A stretch of 5,225 nucleotides of DNA, from NCBI GenBank assembly GCA_009787945.1, contig WQSI01000116.1:1-5225 (forward strand), in the 5' to 3' direction. The DNA comes from Defluviitaleaceae bacterium. Lineage in GTDB: Bacteria > Bacillota > Clostridia > Lachnospirales > WRAX01. Within the stretch, counting starts at the first letter, position 1, and each line of letters opens with the position of its first letter. The position numbers and the translations under genes were made by a program. Shown piece after piece: positions 1 through 5,225 of the stretch. The notes under the pieces were generated by a model, which saw nothing but the letters and a program-made list of their open reading frames with translations, made no database searches and was not told where the DNA came from.

Positions 1-429
1 CTAGTTGTGATAGATTTTCCGTTGCAGGACGAATCTGGTGAGGATTTAGCCCGCCATATCTCTGCAAATGGGGTGGCTCAGGTTATTTTGGTTGTACCCA
101 GTCAGTTTTATGACGCTATATCCAATCTTTGTGAAGATGACGGGGTGCTGGTTATCTCCAAACCCATCAACAAGAAGATTTTGTGGCTTACTTTAAAGTT
201 GGCTAGGTCGGTTCATGCCCGCTTGGCTTTGTTGCGCACAGAAAACCTAAAATTAAAACAGCGGGTGGAAGATATTCGCCTAGCGAGCAGGGCTAAGTGG
301 TTGCTAGTGTCCTATCTGGGTGTAAGCGAACCAGAGGCTCACAGGCACATTGAGAAGCAAGCAATGGATTTGCGCCTACCAAAGCGTGTTATTGCAGAAG
401 GTATAATAAAAACTTATGAAAACTTATGA
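1..429 (+). CDS. ANTAR-domain response regulator, 5'-truncated by window edge
   Basis: This is the C-terminal 142 codons of a two-domain regulator. The frame is open to base 1, so the GTG at position 7 is internal and the true start lies upstream. Counting from base 1, residues 1-70 are the back half of a receiver-like fold: an Asp at residue 5 at the end of a hydrophobic strand (LVVID), a PLQDESG loop at 7-13, and the conserved SKPIN loop with its Lys at 54. Residues 70-95 form a charged helical linker (RTENLKLKQRVEDIR). Residues 96-139 are an ANTAR domain, recognised from SRAKWLL, the EPEAHRHIEKQAMD stretch and the final IAEGIIKTYE helix. ANTAR proteins bind paired RNA hairpins in leader transcripts and prevent termination. 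Clostridial relatives are commonly found with glutamine and nitrogen genes, which fits glnN downstream. The gene ends in TGA 30 bp before guaA. Family assignment is secure; the RNA target is unknown. Confidence 0.88.
   Translation, partial: LVVIDFPLQDESGEDLARHISANGVAQVILVVPSQFYDAISNLCEDDGVLVISKPINKKILWLTLKLARSVHARLALLRTENLKLKQRVEDIRLASRAKWLLVSYLGVSEPEAHRHIEKQAMDLRLPKRVIAEGIIKTYENL
402..407 (+). promoter_or_regulatory. Possible -10 box (TATAAT) ahead of guaA
   Basis: A perfect TATAAT lies inside the last codons of the ANTAR regulator gene, about 50 bp before the guaA start. No good -35 hexamer sits 16-18 bp upstream (the bases there read about CCAAAG), and there is no TGn extended -10. It could give guaA its own transcript with a short leader of roughly 45 nt, or it may be chance in an AT-rich stretch encoding EGIIKTYE. 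Treat it as tentative. Confidence 0.25.
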
Positions 430-440
430 TAAACTAATGA
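411..440 (+). repeat. Short tandem repeat, three 10-bp units
   Basis: The units are AACTTATGAA, AACTTATGAT and AAACTAATGA. The first two differ only at the last base and the third is degenerate. The array covers the final codons and the TGA stop of the ANTAR regulator gene and runs into the gap before guaA. It probably arose by slippage or local duplication. No function is evident. Confidence 0.6.
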
Positions 441-442
441 AA

Positions 443-450
443 AAAGGGGG
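443..450 (+). promoter_or_regulatory. Ribosome binding site for guaA
   Basis: The sequence AAAGGGGG has its G run nine bases before the ATG at 460. It is a G-rich variant of the AGGAGG core, similar to the site in front of glnN. It supports the ATG at 460, which also matches the usual GuaA N-terminus (a few residues, then IVVLDFG). Confidence 0.7.
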
Positions 451-459
451 CTTAACAGC

Positions 460-1983
460 ATGAAAGAACGTATAGTGGTGTTGGATTTTGGGGGTCAGTA
501 TAAGGAGCTTATTGCGCGGGCTGTGCGGTCGCAAGGGGTTTACTCAGAAATTATGCCAGGCGACATTTCAGCCGCAAGGTTGGCAGAAATGTCACCTAAG
601 GGCATTATCTTGACAGGTGGGCCAGCAAGCGTAAATTCGCCCGAATCCCCTAAGTGCGACCCAGAAATTTTTGGCTTAGGTGTGCCTGTTTTGGGGATTT
701 GTTACGGGATGCAATTAATGTGTCACACATTGGGCGGTAAGGTTAGCAAGGGAGATAAGGGCGAGTATGGCGTGGTGGATGCCTGTTTTAAGGTTGATTC
801 CAAATTGTTCGCGGGAATGTCTGACAAGGGGCAGGTTTTGATGAGCCACAATGACCAAGTGGCAGAATCGCCCGCAGGCTTTAACACTACAGCAACAACA
901 TCCGATTGCCCTATCGCTGCCTGTGAGGACTCTGCCAGAGGGTTGTATGCTGTGCAGTTTCACCCCGAATCTGCCCACACCATAGGCGGGGAGGGGATTA
1001 TTAAAAATTTCCTATACAATATTTGTGGGGCATCAGGAGATTATCGGCTAGATGATTATATTGACAGGCAGATTGAGCATATTAGGCAAAAGGTCGGCGG
1101 CGAGCGAGTTTTGTTGGCTTTATCTGGCGGGGTGGACTCCTCCGTTTGTGCCGCTTTGCTGTCCAAAGCCATCCCCAACCAGTTAACCTGCATTTTTGTT
1201 GACCATGGTTTTATGCGGCAAAATGAAGGGGATGACATTGAAGCGATATTCTCCAAGCAAAACCTGAATTTTGTGCGTGTAAATGCGGGTCAGCGGTTTC
1301 TTGATAAGTTGCAAGGCGTAACAGACCCTGAAGCCAAGCGGAAAATTATTGGTGAGGAGTTTGTTCGGGTTTTTGAGGAGGAAGGCGCTAAGCTAGGGGG
1401 CATTAAAATTTTAGCCCAAGGCACAATCTACCCCGATATTGTAGAATCTGGCGTTGGTGCGGCAGCACTTATCAAAAGCCACCATAATGTGGGAGGTTTG
1501 CCAGAAAACTTGGACTTTACCACAATTTTAGAGCCATTGTCTGAGCTTTTTAAGGACGAGGTAAGGAATCTTGGCGAAAAACTTGGGCTACCCAGCCGTT
1601 TGACAAACCGCCAACCTTTCCCAGGCCCTGGTCTTGCCATTCGTATAATGGGGGAAGTGACCCAATGTAAACTAGAGCTTCTCCGCTGTGCTGATGCCAT
1701 TTTGCGAGAGGAGCTTGACAACATAACCCCCCCACCAGACCAATATTTTGCCGTGCTTACCGACACCCGCACCGTGGGAGTTAAAGGGGATGATAGGACC
1801 TATGACCCCGTAATCGCCCTTCGCGCCGTAACCACTGATGACTTTATGACATGTAATTTTGCAGACATTAGCTTGAAAACCCTGGGCATCATATCATCCC
1901 GTATAACAAGTGAGGTTGCGGGGGTTAGCCGCGTGGTTTATGATATAACATCCAAACCGCCAGCAACTGTAGAATGGGAGTAA
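460..1983 (+). CDS. guaA: GMP synthase (glutamine-hydrolysing)
   Basis: GuaA converts XMP to GMP in the cytosol, using ATP and ammonia released from glutamine; it is the last step of guanine nucleotide synthesis. At 507 residues it is close to the usual 510-525 and complete at both ends. Residues 1-190 are the class I glutamine amidotransferase domain, with the nucleophile Cys81 in GICYGMQ and the partners His168 and Glu170 in QFHPES. Residues 195-390 form the ATP pyrophosphatase domain, with the PP-loop SGGVDSS at 222-228, then DPEAKRKIIG and the LAQGTIYPD motif. The rest is the dimerisation and XMP-binding domain, with KSHHNVGGLP, RQPFPGPGLA and the invariant C-terminal KPPATVEWE. The style of FVDHGFMRQNEGD and DFGGQY is that of Clostridia. 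It follows the ANTAR regulator gene by 30 bp, too little room for a guanine riboswitch directly in front of it. All catalytic motifs are intact. Confidence 0.98.
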   Translation: MKERIVVLDFGGQYKELIARAVRSQGVYSEIMPGDISAARLAEMSPKGIILTGGPASVNSPESPKCDPEIFGLGVPVLGICYGMQLMCHTLGGKVSKGDKGEYGVVDACFKVDSKLFAGMSDKGQVLMSHNDQVAESPAGFNTTATTSDCPIAACEDSARGLYAVQFHPESAHTIGGEGIIKNFLYNICGASGDYRLDDYIDRQIEHIRQKVGGERVLLALSGGVDSSVCAALLSKAIPNQLTCIFVDHGFMRQNEGDDIEAIFSKQNLNFVRVNAGQRFLDKLQGVTDPEAKRKIIGEEFVRVFEEEGAKLGGIKILAQGTIYPDIVESGVGAAALIKSHHNVGGLPENLDFTTILEPLSELFKDEVRNLGEKLGLPSRLTNRQPFPGPGLAIRIMGEVTQCKLELLRCADAILREELDNITPPPDQYFAVLTDTRTVGVKGDDRTYDPVIALRAVTTDDFMTCNFADISLKTLGIISSRITSEVAGVSRVVYDITSKPPATVEWE

Positions 1984-1998
1984 AAATATTTCAAACAC

Positions 1999-2007
1999 TA
2001 AGGAGGT
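1999..2007 (+). promoter_or_regulatory. Strong ribosome binding site for the unknown gene
   Basis: TAAGGAGGT is a nine-base perfect match to the anti-Shine-Dalgarno sequence, with its GG core seven bases before the ATG at 2014. It is the best ribosome binding site in the window and is the main argument that the unrecognised ORF after it is a real, well translated gene. Confidence 0.88.
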
Positions 2008-2013
2008 TATTTT

Positions 2014-2487
2014 ATGGCAATTGACAGAGATATATACAATAGAACGCAGTCGGCGAATAAAGAGCAGGAAAGTCCTCCAGGGTCCTTTGCCTATGACTTG
2101 AGAAACGAGAAATCGCGACACGAGCAGGCGATGAAGGAGCAAGCTGAAAAACAACTGGAGGATGAGGTAAAGCGCATCGTTGACGCTTTTAAAGGGGTCT
2201 GCCAAGGTGAGGCACGCATGGGAAAACGGTCTGCGCAATGGGATGTTACACAGCTTGGGTATTACGATGAACCCGTGAAAGCAACGTCTAACGATTTACC
2301 TCGTACAGAAATCTTGCGAGAACGCATCAAGAATGCCCTCAAAAGTGAAGGCTTTAAGGAAGTGCTTGTGACGATATATCATCAAGTTCGTCACTACAAA
2401 AAACCTTATGTCAACTTTTTCGATAAAAATAAAATGAAAAAGATGAAGGAAAATCTTTACGGAATTAATATTAAAGTTTCATGGTAA
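2014..2487 (+). CDS. Uncharacterised 157-residue charged protein
   Basis: I do not recognise this protein. It has no signal peptide, membrane segment or Cys/His metal cluster (the single Cys is residue 63), so it is probably cytosolic. Residues 1-25 are polar and look disordered. Residues 29-60 are a strongly charged helix (EKSRHEQAMKEQAEKQLEDE), possibly a coiled coil. A linker with QWDVTQLGYYDEP at 75-87 follows. Residues 97-157 look like a small alpha/beta domain: a helix (RTEILRERIKNALKSEGF), a strand (KEVLVTIYHQV), a basic patch (KNKMKKMKE, 138-146) and a last strand (INIKVSW). The basic C-terminal part could bind nucleic acid or another protein, but this is only a guess. The ORF is credible because of its near-perfect Shine-Dalgarno site and its fit between two conserved genes in the same direction, 30 bp after guaA and 66 bp before pyrG. 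It is not a usual partner of either neighbour, so it may be a lineage-specific insertion. Confidence 0.8.
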   Translation: MAIDRDIYNRTQSANKEQESPPGSFAYDLRNEKSRHEQAMKEQAEKQLEDEVKRIVDAFKGVCQGEARMGKRSAQWDVTQLGYYDEPVKATSNDLPRTEILRERIKNALKSEGFKEVLVTIYHQVRHYKKPYVNFFDKNKMKKMKENLYGINIKVSW

Positions 2488-2539
2488 GCTTATCGGTGCG
2501 GTCTGTTCTTTGAAGTAAGTAAGGTTTTATAAATTGTTC

Positions 2540-2547
2540 AGGAGTGA
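2540..2547 (+). promoter_or_regulatory. Ribosome binding site fixing the GTG start of pyrG
   Basis: AGGAGTGA lies six bases before the GTG at 2554. No ATG stands in the right place, and the protein from this GTG begins MTKYIFITGGV, which lines up with the usual CTP synthase N-terminus. Site and homology together settle the non-ATG start. The rest of the 66-bp gap shows no hairpin or T run that would suggest a pyrG attenuator. Confidence 0.8.
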
Positions 2548-2553
2548 TTACGC

Positions 2554-4131
2554 GTGACAAAATATATTTTCATTACAGGCGGTGTGGTTTCTGGCATTGG
2601 CAAGGGCATCACCGCGGCAAGCCTTGGGCTTCTGTTAAAGCAGCGGGGGCTTAGGGTGGCGGTGCAAAAGTTAGACCCCTACATGAATGTGGACCCAGGC
2701 ACAATGTCGCCCTACCAGCACGGGGAGGTTTTTGTGACGGATGATGGAGCAGAAACCGACCTGGACTTGGGTCATTACGAAAGGTTTATCGACGAAAATT
2801 TAACTCATCAATCCAATTTAACCGCTGGCAGAGTTTATTTTGGTGTGTTAGACAAAGAGCGGTCGGGTGGGTATTTGGGCGGCACTGTGCAAATTATTCC
2901 CCATGTTACAGAAGAAATCAAAAGTTTTGTATATGCCCACGCCCCCACCGATGTTCTGATTGTGGAAATTGGAGGTACAGTAGGTGACATTGAGTGTCAG
3001 TCCTTTTTGGAGGCTATACGCCAAATATCGCTGGAGCGCGGACGGGATAATTGCCTGTTTGTCCATGTGACCTTAGTGCCGTTTTTGCGGGCTTCGGGAG
3101 AGCATAAATCCAAACCAACTCAACATTCGGTTAAAGGGCTTATGTCGGCGGGAATTACACCGAATATTATAGTAACTCGTTCTGACCATCCCATAAGCGA
3201 GGACATAAAGGACAAAATTGCTCTTTTTGCCAACTTGCCACCCGATTGCGTTATCGAAAACACCAATGCCGACTCTTTGTACGAAGTCCCCATTATGTTG
3301 CACAAAAATGGGCTTGATGAGAGGGTTTGCCGCCTGCTTGATTTGCAAACCCCAACCCCCAACTTGGACGACTGGCAAAATATGGTTGGCAAAATCCACA
3401 CAAGGGACAGAGAAGTTACAATTGCCATGGTTGGAAAATACACCCAATTACATGATGCCTATTTGTCTGTGATTGAAAGCTTAAATCACGCAGGTTTTGA
3501 AGTTGGAGCGTCGGTGAATATTCGTTGGATTGACAGCGAAAGCGTGACCTCGGACAGCTTTAAAGGGATTGACGGCATGATTATCCCTGGTGGTTTTGGT
3601 AACAGGGGGATAGAAGGCAAAATAGCCGCCGCCCGCTACGCAAGGGAGCATGATGTGCCATTTTTGGGCATTTGCCTTGGTATGCAAATTGCAGCTATGG
3701 AGTTTGCCCGTAATGTCTGCGGTCTTAACTCTGCCAATTCTGAAGAGTTTGACAGCCACACCCCGCACCCAGTAATACATATAATGGATGGTCAAGAAGG
3801 GCTTGTGGGCAGTGGCGGCACAATGCGCCTGGGGGCATACCCTTGTAAAATAAAAACAAACACTGTTTTGGAGAGTTTGTATGGCAAAACAGATATAAGT
3901 GAGCGGCACAGGCATAGGTTTGAGTTTAATAACGCCTATCGCCAGATGTTAGAGGACAAGGGACTGACAATATGCGGCACATCCCCAGACAATAATCTGG
4001 TAGAAGCCATAGAGCTAACGGACAAACGATTTTTTGTAGGGGTACAATATCATCCAGAATTTAAATCAAGACCAAGCAAGCCCCATCCGCTATTTCTGGG
4101 GCTGTTAAAATCAATTTTAAATAGGGGGTAA
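2554..4131 (+). CDS. pyrG: CTP synthase (glutamine-hydrolysing)
   Basis: PyrG aminates UTP to CTP with ATP and glutamine; it is a cytosolic tetramer, activated by GTP and inhibited by CTP. The 525 residues are slightly under the common 530-545 but both ends are complete. Residues 1-265 are the synthetase domain: P-loop GGVVSGIGKG with Lys17, Lys39 in QKLDPY, metal ligands Asp71 (ETDLDLGHYERF) and Glu138 (EIGGTVGDIE), and the UTP/CTP-site motif KSKPTQHSVK at 185-194. Residues 285-525 are the class I glutamine amidotransferase domain: PGGFGNRG at 345-352, nucleophile Cys374 in GICLGMQ, GGTMRLGAYPC at 421-431, RHRHRFEFN at 451-459, and the partners His500 and Glu502 in QYHPEF. A small oddity is IECQSF at 146-151, where relatives usually read IESLPF, IESQPF or similar. 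The start is GTG. The last two codons (AGG GGG) also serve as the glnN ribosome binding site, so the two genes are probably translationally coupled. Confidence 0.98.
   Translation: MTKYIFITGGVVSGIGKGITAASLGLLLKQRGLRVAVQKLDPYMNVDPGTMSPYQHGEVFVTDDGAETDLDLGHYERFIDENLTHQSNLTAGRVYFGVLDKERSGGYLGGTVQIIPHVTEEIKSFVYAHAPTDVLIVEIGGTVGDIECQSFLEAIRQISLERGRDNCLFVHVTLVPFLRASGEHKSKPTQHSVKGLMSAGITPNIIVTRSDHPISEDIKDKIALFANLPPDCVIENTNADSLYEVPIMLHKNGLDERVCRLLDLQTPTPNLDDWQNMVGKIHTRDREVTIAMVGKYTQLHDAYLSVIESLNHAGFEVGASVNIRWIDSESVTSDSFKGIDGMIIPGGFGNRGIEGKIAAARYAREHDVPFLGICLGMQIAAMEFARNVCGLNSANSEEFDSHTPHPVIHIMDGQEGLVGSGGTMRLGAYPCKIKTNTVLESLYGKTDISERHRHRFEFNNAYRQMLEDKGLTICGTSPDNNLVEAIELTDKRFFVGVQYHPEFKSRPSKPHPLFLGLLKSILNRG
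4122..4128 (+). promoter_or_regulatory. Ribosome binding site for glnN, inside the pyrG 3' end
   Basis: TAGGGGG ends seven bases before the ATG at 4136 and is made of the last codons of pyrG (Arg-Gly), followed at once by the pyrG TAA. Ribosomes finishing pyrG would stop on top of the glnN start region, which favours coupled translation. Confidence 0.75.
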
Positions 4132-4135
4132 CAAA

Positions 4136-5225
4136 ATGAAGGGGATAACCAGTATTTTTGGGAGCATGGTTTTTAATGATGCGGTTATGCGGGAGCGGTT
4201 ACCTGAGGGGGTTTATAAGTCTTTGCGCAAAGCTATGCAACGAGGTACAGCTTTAGAGCCAGACACAGCGGGGGTTGTGGCGGCCGCTATGAAAGATTGG
4301 GCAATAGAGAAAGGTGCAACCCATTTTACTCACTGGTTTCAACCTATGACGGGGATAACGGCAGAAAAGCACGAAAGCTTTATAGAGAGGGATGGCGATG
4401 GACGGGTTATAACAGAATTTTCTGGCAAAATGCTGGTTAAAGGCGAGCCTGATGCATCTAGCTTTCCATCAGGCGGCTTGCGATGCACTTTTGAAGCTAG
4501 AGGTTACACTGTTTGGGATACCACATCTTACGCTTTCATCAAGGATGATGTTCTGTGTATCCCCACTGCCTATTGCTCCTATAATGGCGAGGCTCTGGAT
4601 ATGAAAACCCCGCTGTTGCGCTCTATGGAAGCGATTGACGGGCAAGCTTTGCGGGTTCTGCGGTATTTTGGTGATACCACCTCAAAGCGGGTAACGTCCA
4701 ACGCGGGGGCAGAGCAAGAGTATTTCCTAATTGACAAGCAAATGTTTTTACAGCGTCCAGACCTTGTTTATTGCGGCAGAACCTTGTTTGGCGCACCACC
4801 ACCCAAAGGGCAGGAGCTTGATGACCATTATTTCGGCAACCTTAACCCTCGCGTGTCTGCATTTATGAAGGAGCTGGACGAGGAGCTTTGGAAGCTAGGC
4901 GTTTACGCAAAAACCCGCCATAACGAAGTTGCCCCATGTCAGCATGAGCTTGCTGTAATATTTTCAACGGCAAATATCGCCACCGACCACAATCAGCTGG
5001 CTATGGAAATGATGAAGGCAGTGGCAAACCGTCATGGCTTGGCTTGTTTGCTCCATGAAAAGCCCTTTGCGGGGGTTAATGGCTCTGGCAAGCACAACAA
5101 TTGGTCATTATCTACAGATACTGGGGTAAATCTTCTTGACCCAGGTGATGCCCCTCATAAAAACATTCAGTTTTTGCTCTTTCTAACCGCCATTATTAAA
5201 GCGGTGGACGATTATCAAGATTTAT
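4136..5225 (+). CDS. glnN: Glutamine synthetase type III, N-terminal half, cut by window edge
   Basis: The enzyme makes glutamine from glutamate, ammonia and ATP in the cytosol. The window holds the first 363 codons of a protein that is usually about 700 residues; the frame is open to the last base. Family marks in order are FGSMVFNDAVMRERLP (8-23), THWFQPMTGITAEKH (65-79), KGEPDASSFPSGGLR (102-116), the catalytic-strand motif AGAEQEYFLID (190-200) with Glu193 and Glu195 as likely metal ligands, GAPPPKGQELDDHYFG (219-234), RHNEVAPCQHE (261-271) with likely active-site Glu264 and Glu271, and VNGSGKHNNWS (314-324) with His320 as a likely metal ligand. These long type III motifs, with FQPMTGITAEKH and GQELDDHYFG, separate it from types I and II. 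Relatives usually have Ala where this protein has Cys268; the change looks harmless. It starts 4 bp after the pyrG stop and is surely co-transcribed with pyrG. The ANTAR regulator at the other end of the block is a plausible controller. Confidence 0.96.
   Translation, partial: MKGITSIFGSMVFNDAVMRERLPEGVYKSLRKAMQRGTALEPDTAGVVAAAMKDWAIEKGATHFTHWFQPMTGITAEKHESFIERDGDGRVITEFSGKMLVKGEPDASSFPSGGLRCTFEARGYTVWDTTSYAFIKDDVLCIPTAYCSYNGEALDMKTPLLRSMEAIDGQALRVLRYFGDTTSKRVTSNAGAEQEYFLIDKQMFLQRPDLVYCGRTLFGAPPPKGQELDDHYFGNLNPRVSAFMKELDEELWKLGVYAKTRHNEVAPCQHELAVIFSTANIATDHNQLAMEMMKAVANRHGLACLLHEKPFAGVNGSGKHNNWSLSTDTGVNLLDPGDAPHKNIQFLLFLTAIIKAVDDYQDL

Noticed and set aside
7..9. GTG at position 7 as the start of the ANTAR regulator gene
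   Set aside because: The frame is open to base 1 and the protein would begin in the middle of a receiver strand; the gene is truncated by the window edge.
1894..2238. Antisense ORF of 114 codons spanning the guaA end and the start of the unknown gene
   Set aside because: It runs against both co-directional genes and has no family resemblance; its hydrophobic stretches are what an antisense reading of charged codons gives.
2510..2534. Possible promoter before pyrG (TTGAAG with TATAAA)
   Set aside because: The two hexamers are only about 12 bases apart, too close for a sigma-70 type promoter, and the hexamer at the correct distance is poor.
2488..2553. Search for an ANTAR target (paired hexaloop hairpins) or terminator in the largest gap
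   Set aside because: No pair of stems with six-base loops and no stem followed by a T run could be found by eye.
3218..3472. Same-strand ORF in another frame within pyrG
   Set aside because: It is nested in pyrG, whose motifs before and after are continuous in the main frame, so there is no frameshift to explain and no reason for a second gene.
3481..3915. Antisense ORF of 144 codons opposite pyrG
   Set aside because: It lies fully inside the conserved pyrG frame on the other strand, has no convincing ribosome binding site and its translation resembles no protein family; it is a shadow of pyrG codon use.

Overview
The window carries one co-directional block of five genes, all on the + strand, that looks like an operon fragment from a Clostridia-class Bacillota, probably an anaerobe of the gut or sediment type. 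The grounds are an ANTAR response regulator of the kind common in Clostridia, a type III glutamine synthetase, a GuaA with clostridial-style motifs, strong purine-rich Shine-Dalgarno sites, one GTG start, and UGA used as an ordinary stop (genetic code 11). A genus cannot be assigned from this sequence alone.

Layout: (1) positions 1-429, the 3' part of an ANTAR-domain response regulator (receiver tail, coiled linker, RNA-binding ANTAR domain), cut by the left edge; (2) 460-1983, guaA, GMP synthase, complete; (3) 2014-2487, a 157-residue charged soluble protein that I do not recognise; (4) 2554-4131, pyrG, CTP synthase, complete, GTG start; (5) 4136-5225, glnN, type III glutamine synthetase, first 363 codons, cut by the right edge. 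The gaps are 30, 30, 66 and 4 bp. No terminator-like hairpin followed by a T run was seen in any gap, so read-through across the whole block is the simplest reading. There is no gene-free stretch over 300 bases.

How the genes fit together: GuaA and PyrG are the two class I glutamine amidotransferases that make the amino group of GMP and of CTP, and both spend glutamine. GlnN makes glutamine from glutamate, ammonia and ATP. The ANTAR protein belongs to a family of RNA-binding antiterminators often tied to nitrogen and glutamine genes. The block can therefore be read as a glutamine supply-and-demand module: a regulator, two glutamine consumers, one glutamine producer, and an unknown small protein between the two consumers. 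The regulatory link is inferred from family knowledge and gene order; no ANTAR target RNA (paired hexaloop hairpins) is visible here.

Most of the window is ordinary conserved metabolism. The items most worth a second look are the unknown gene between guaA and pyrG and the regulator-plus-glutamine grouping. I saw no mobile element, CRISPR array, tRNA or rRNA, and no evidence for a novel defence or other exotic system.
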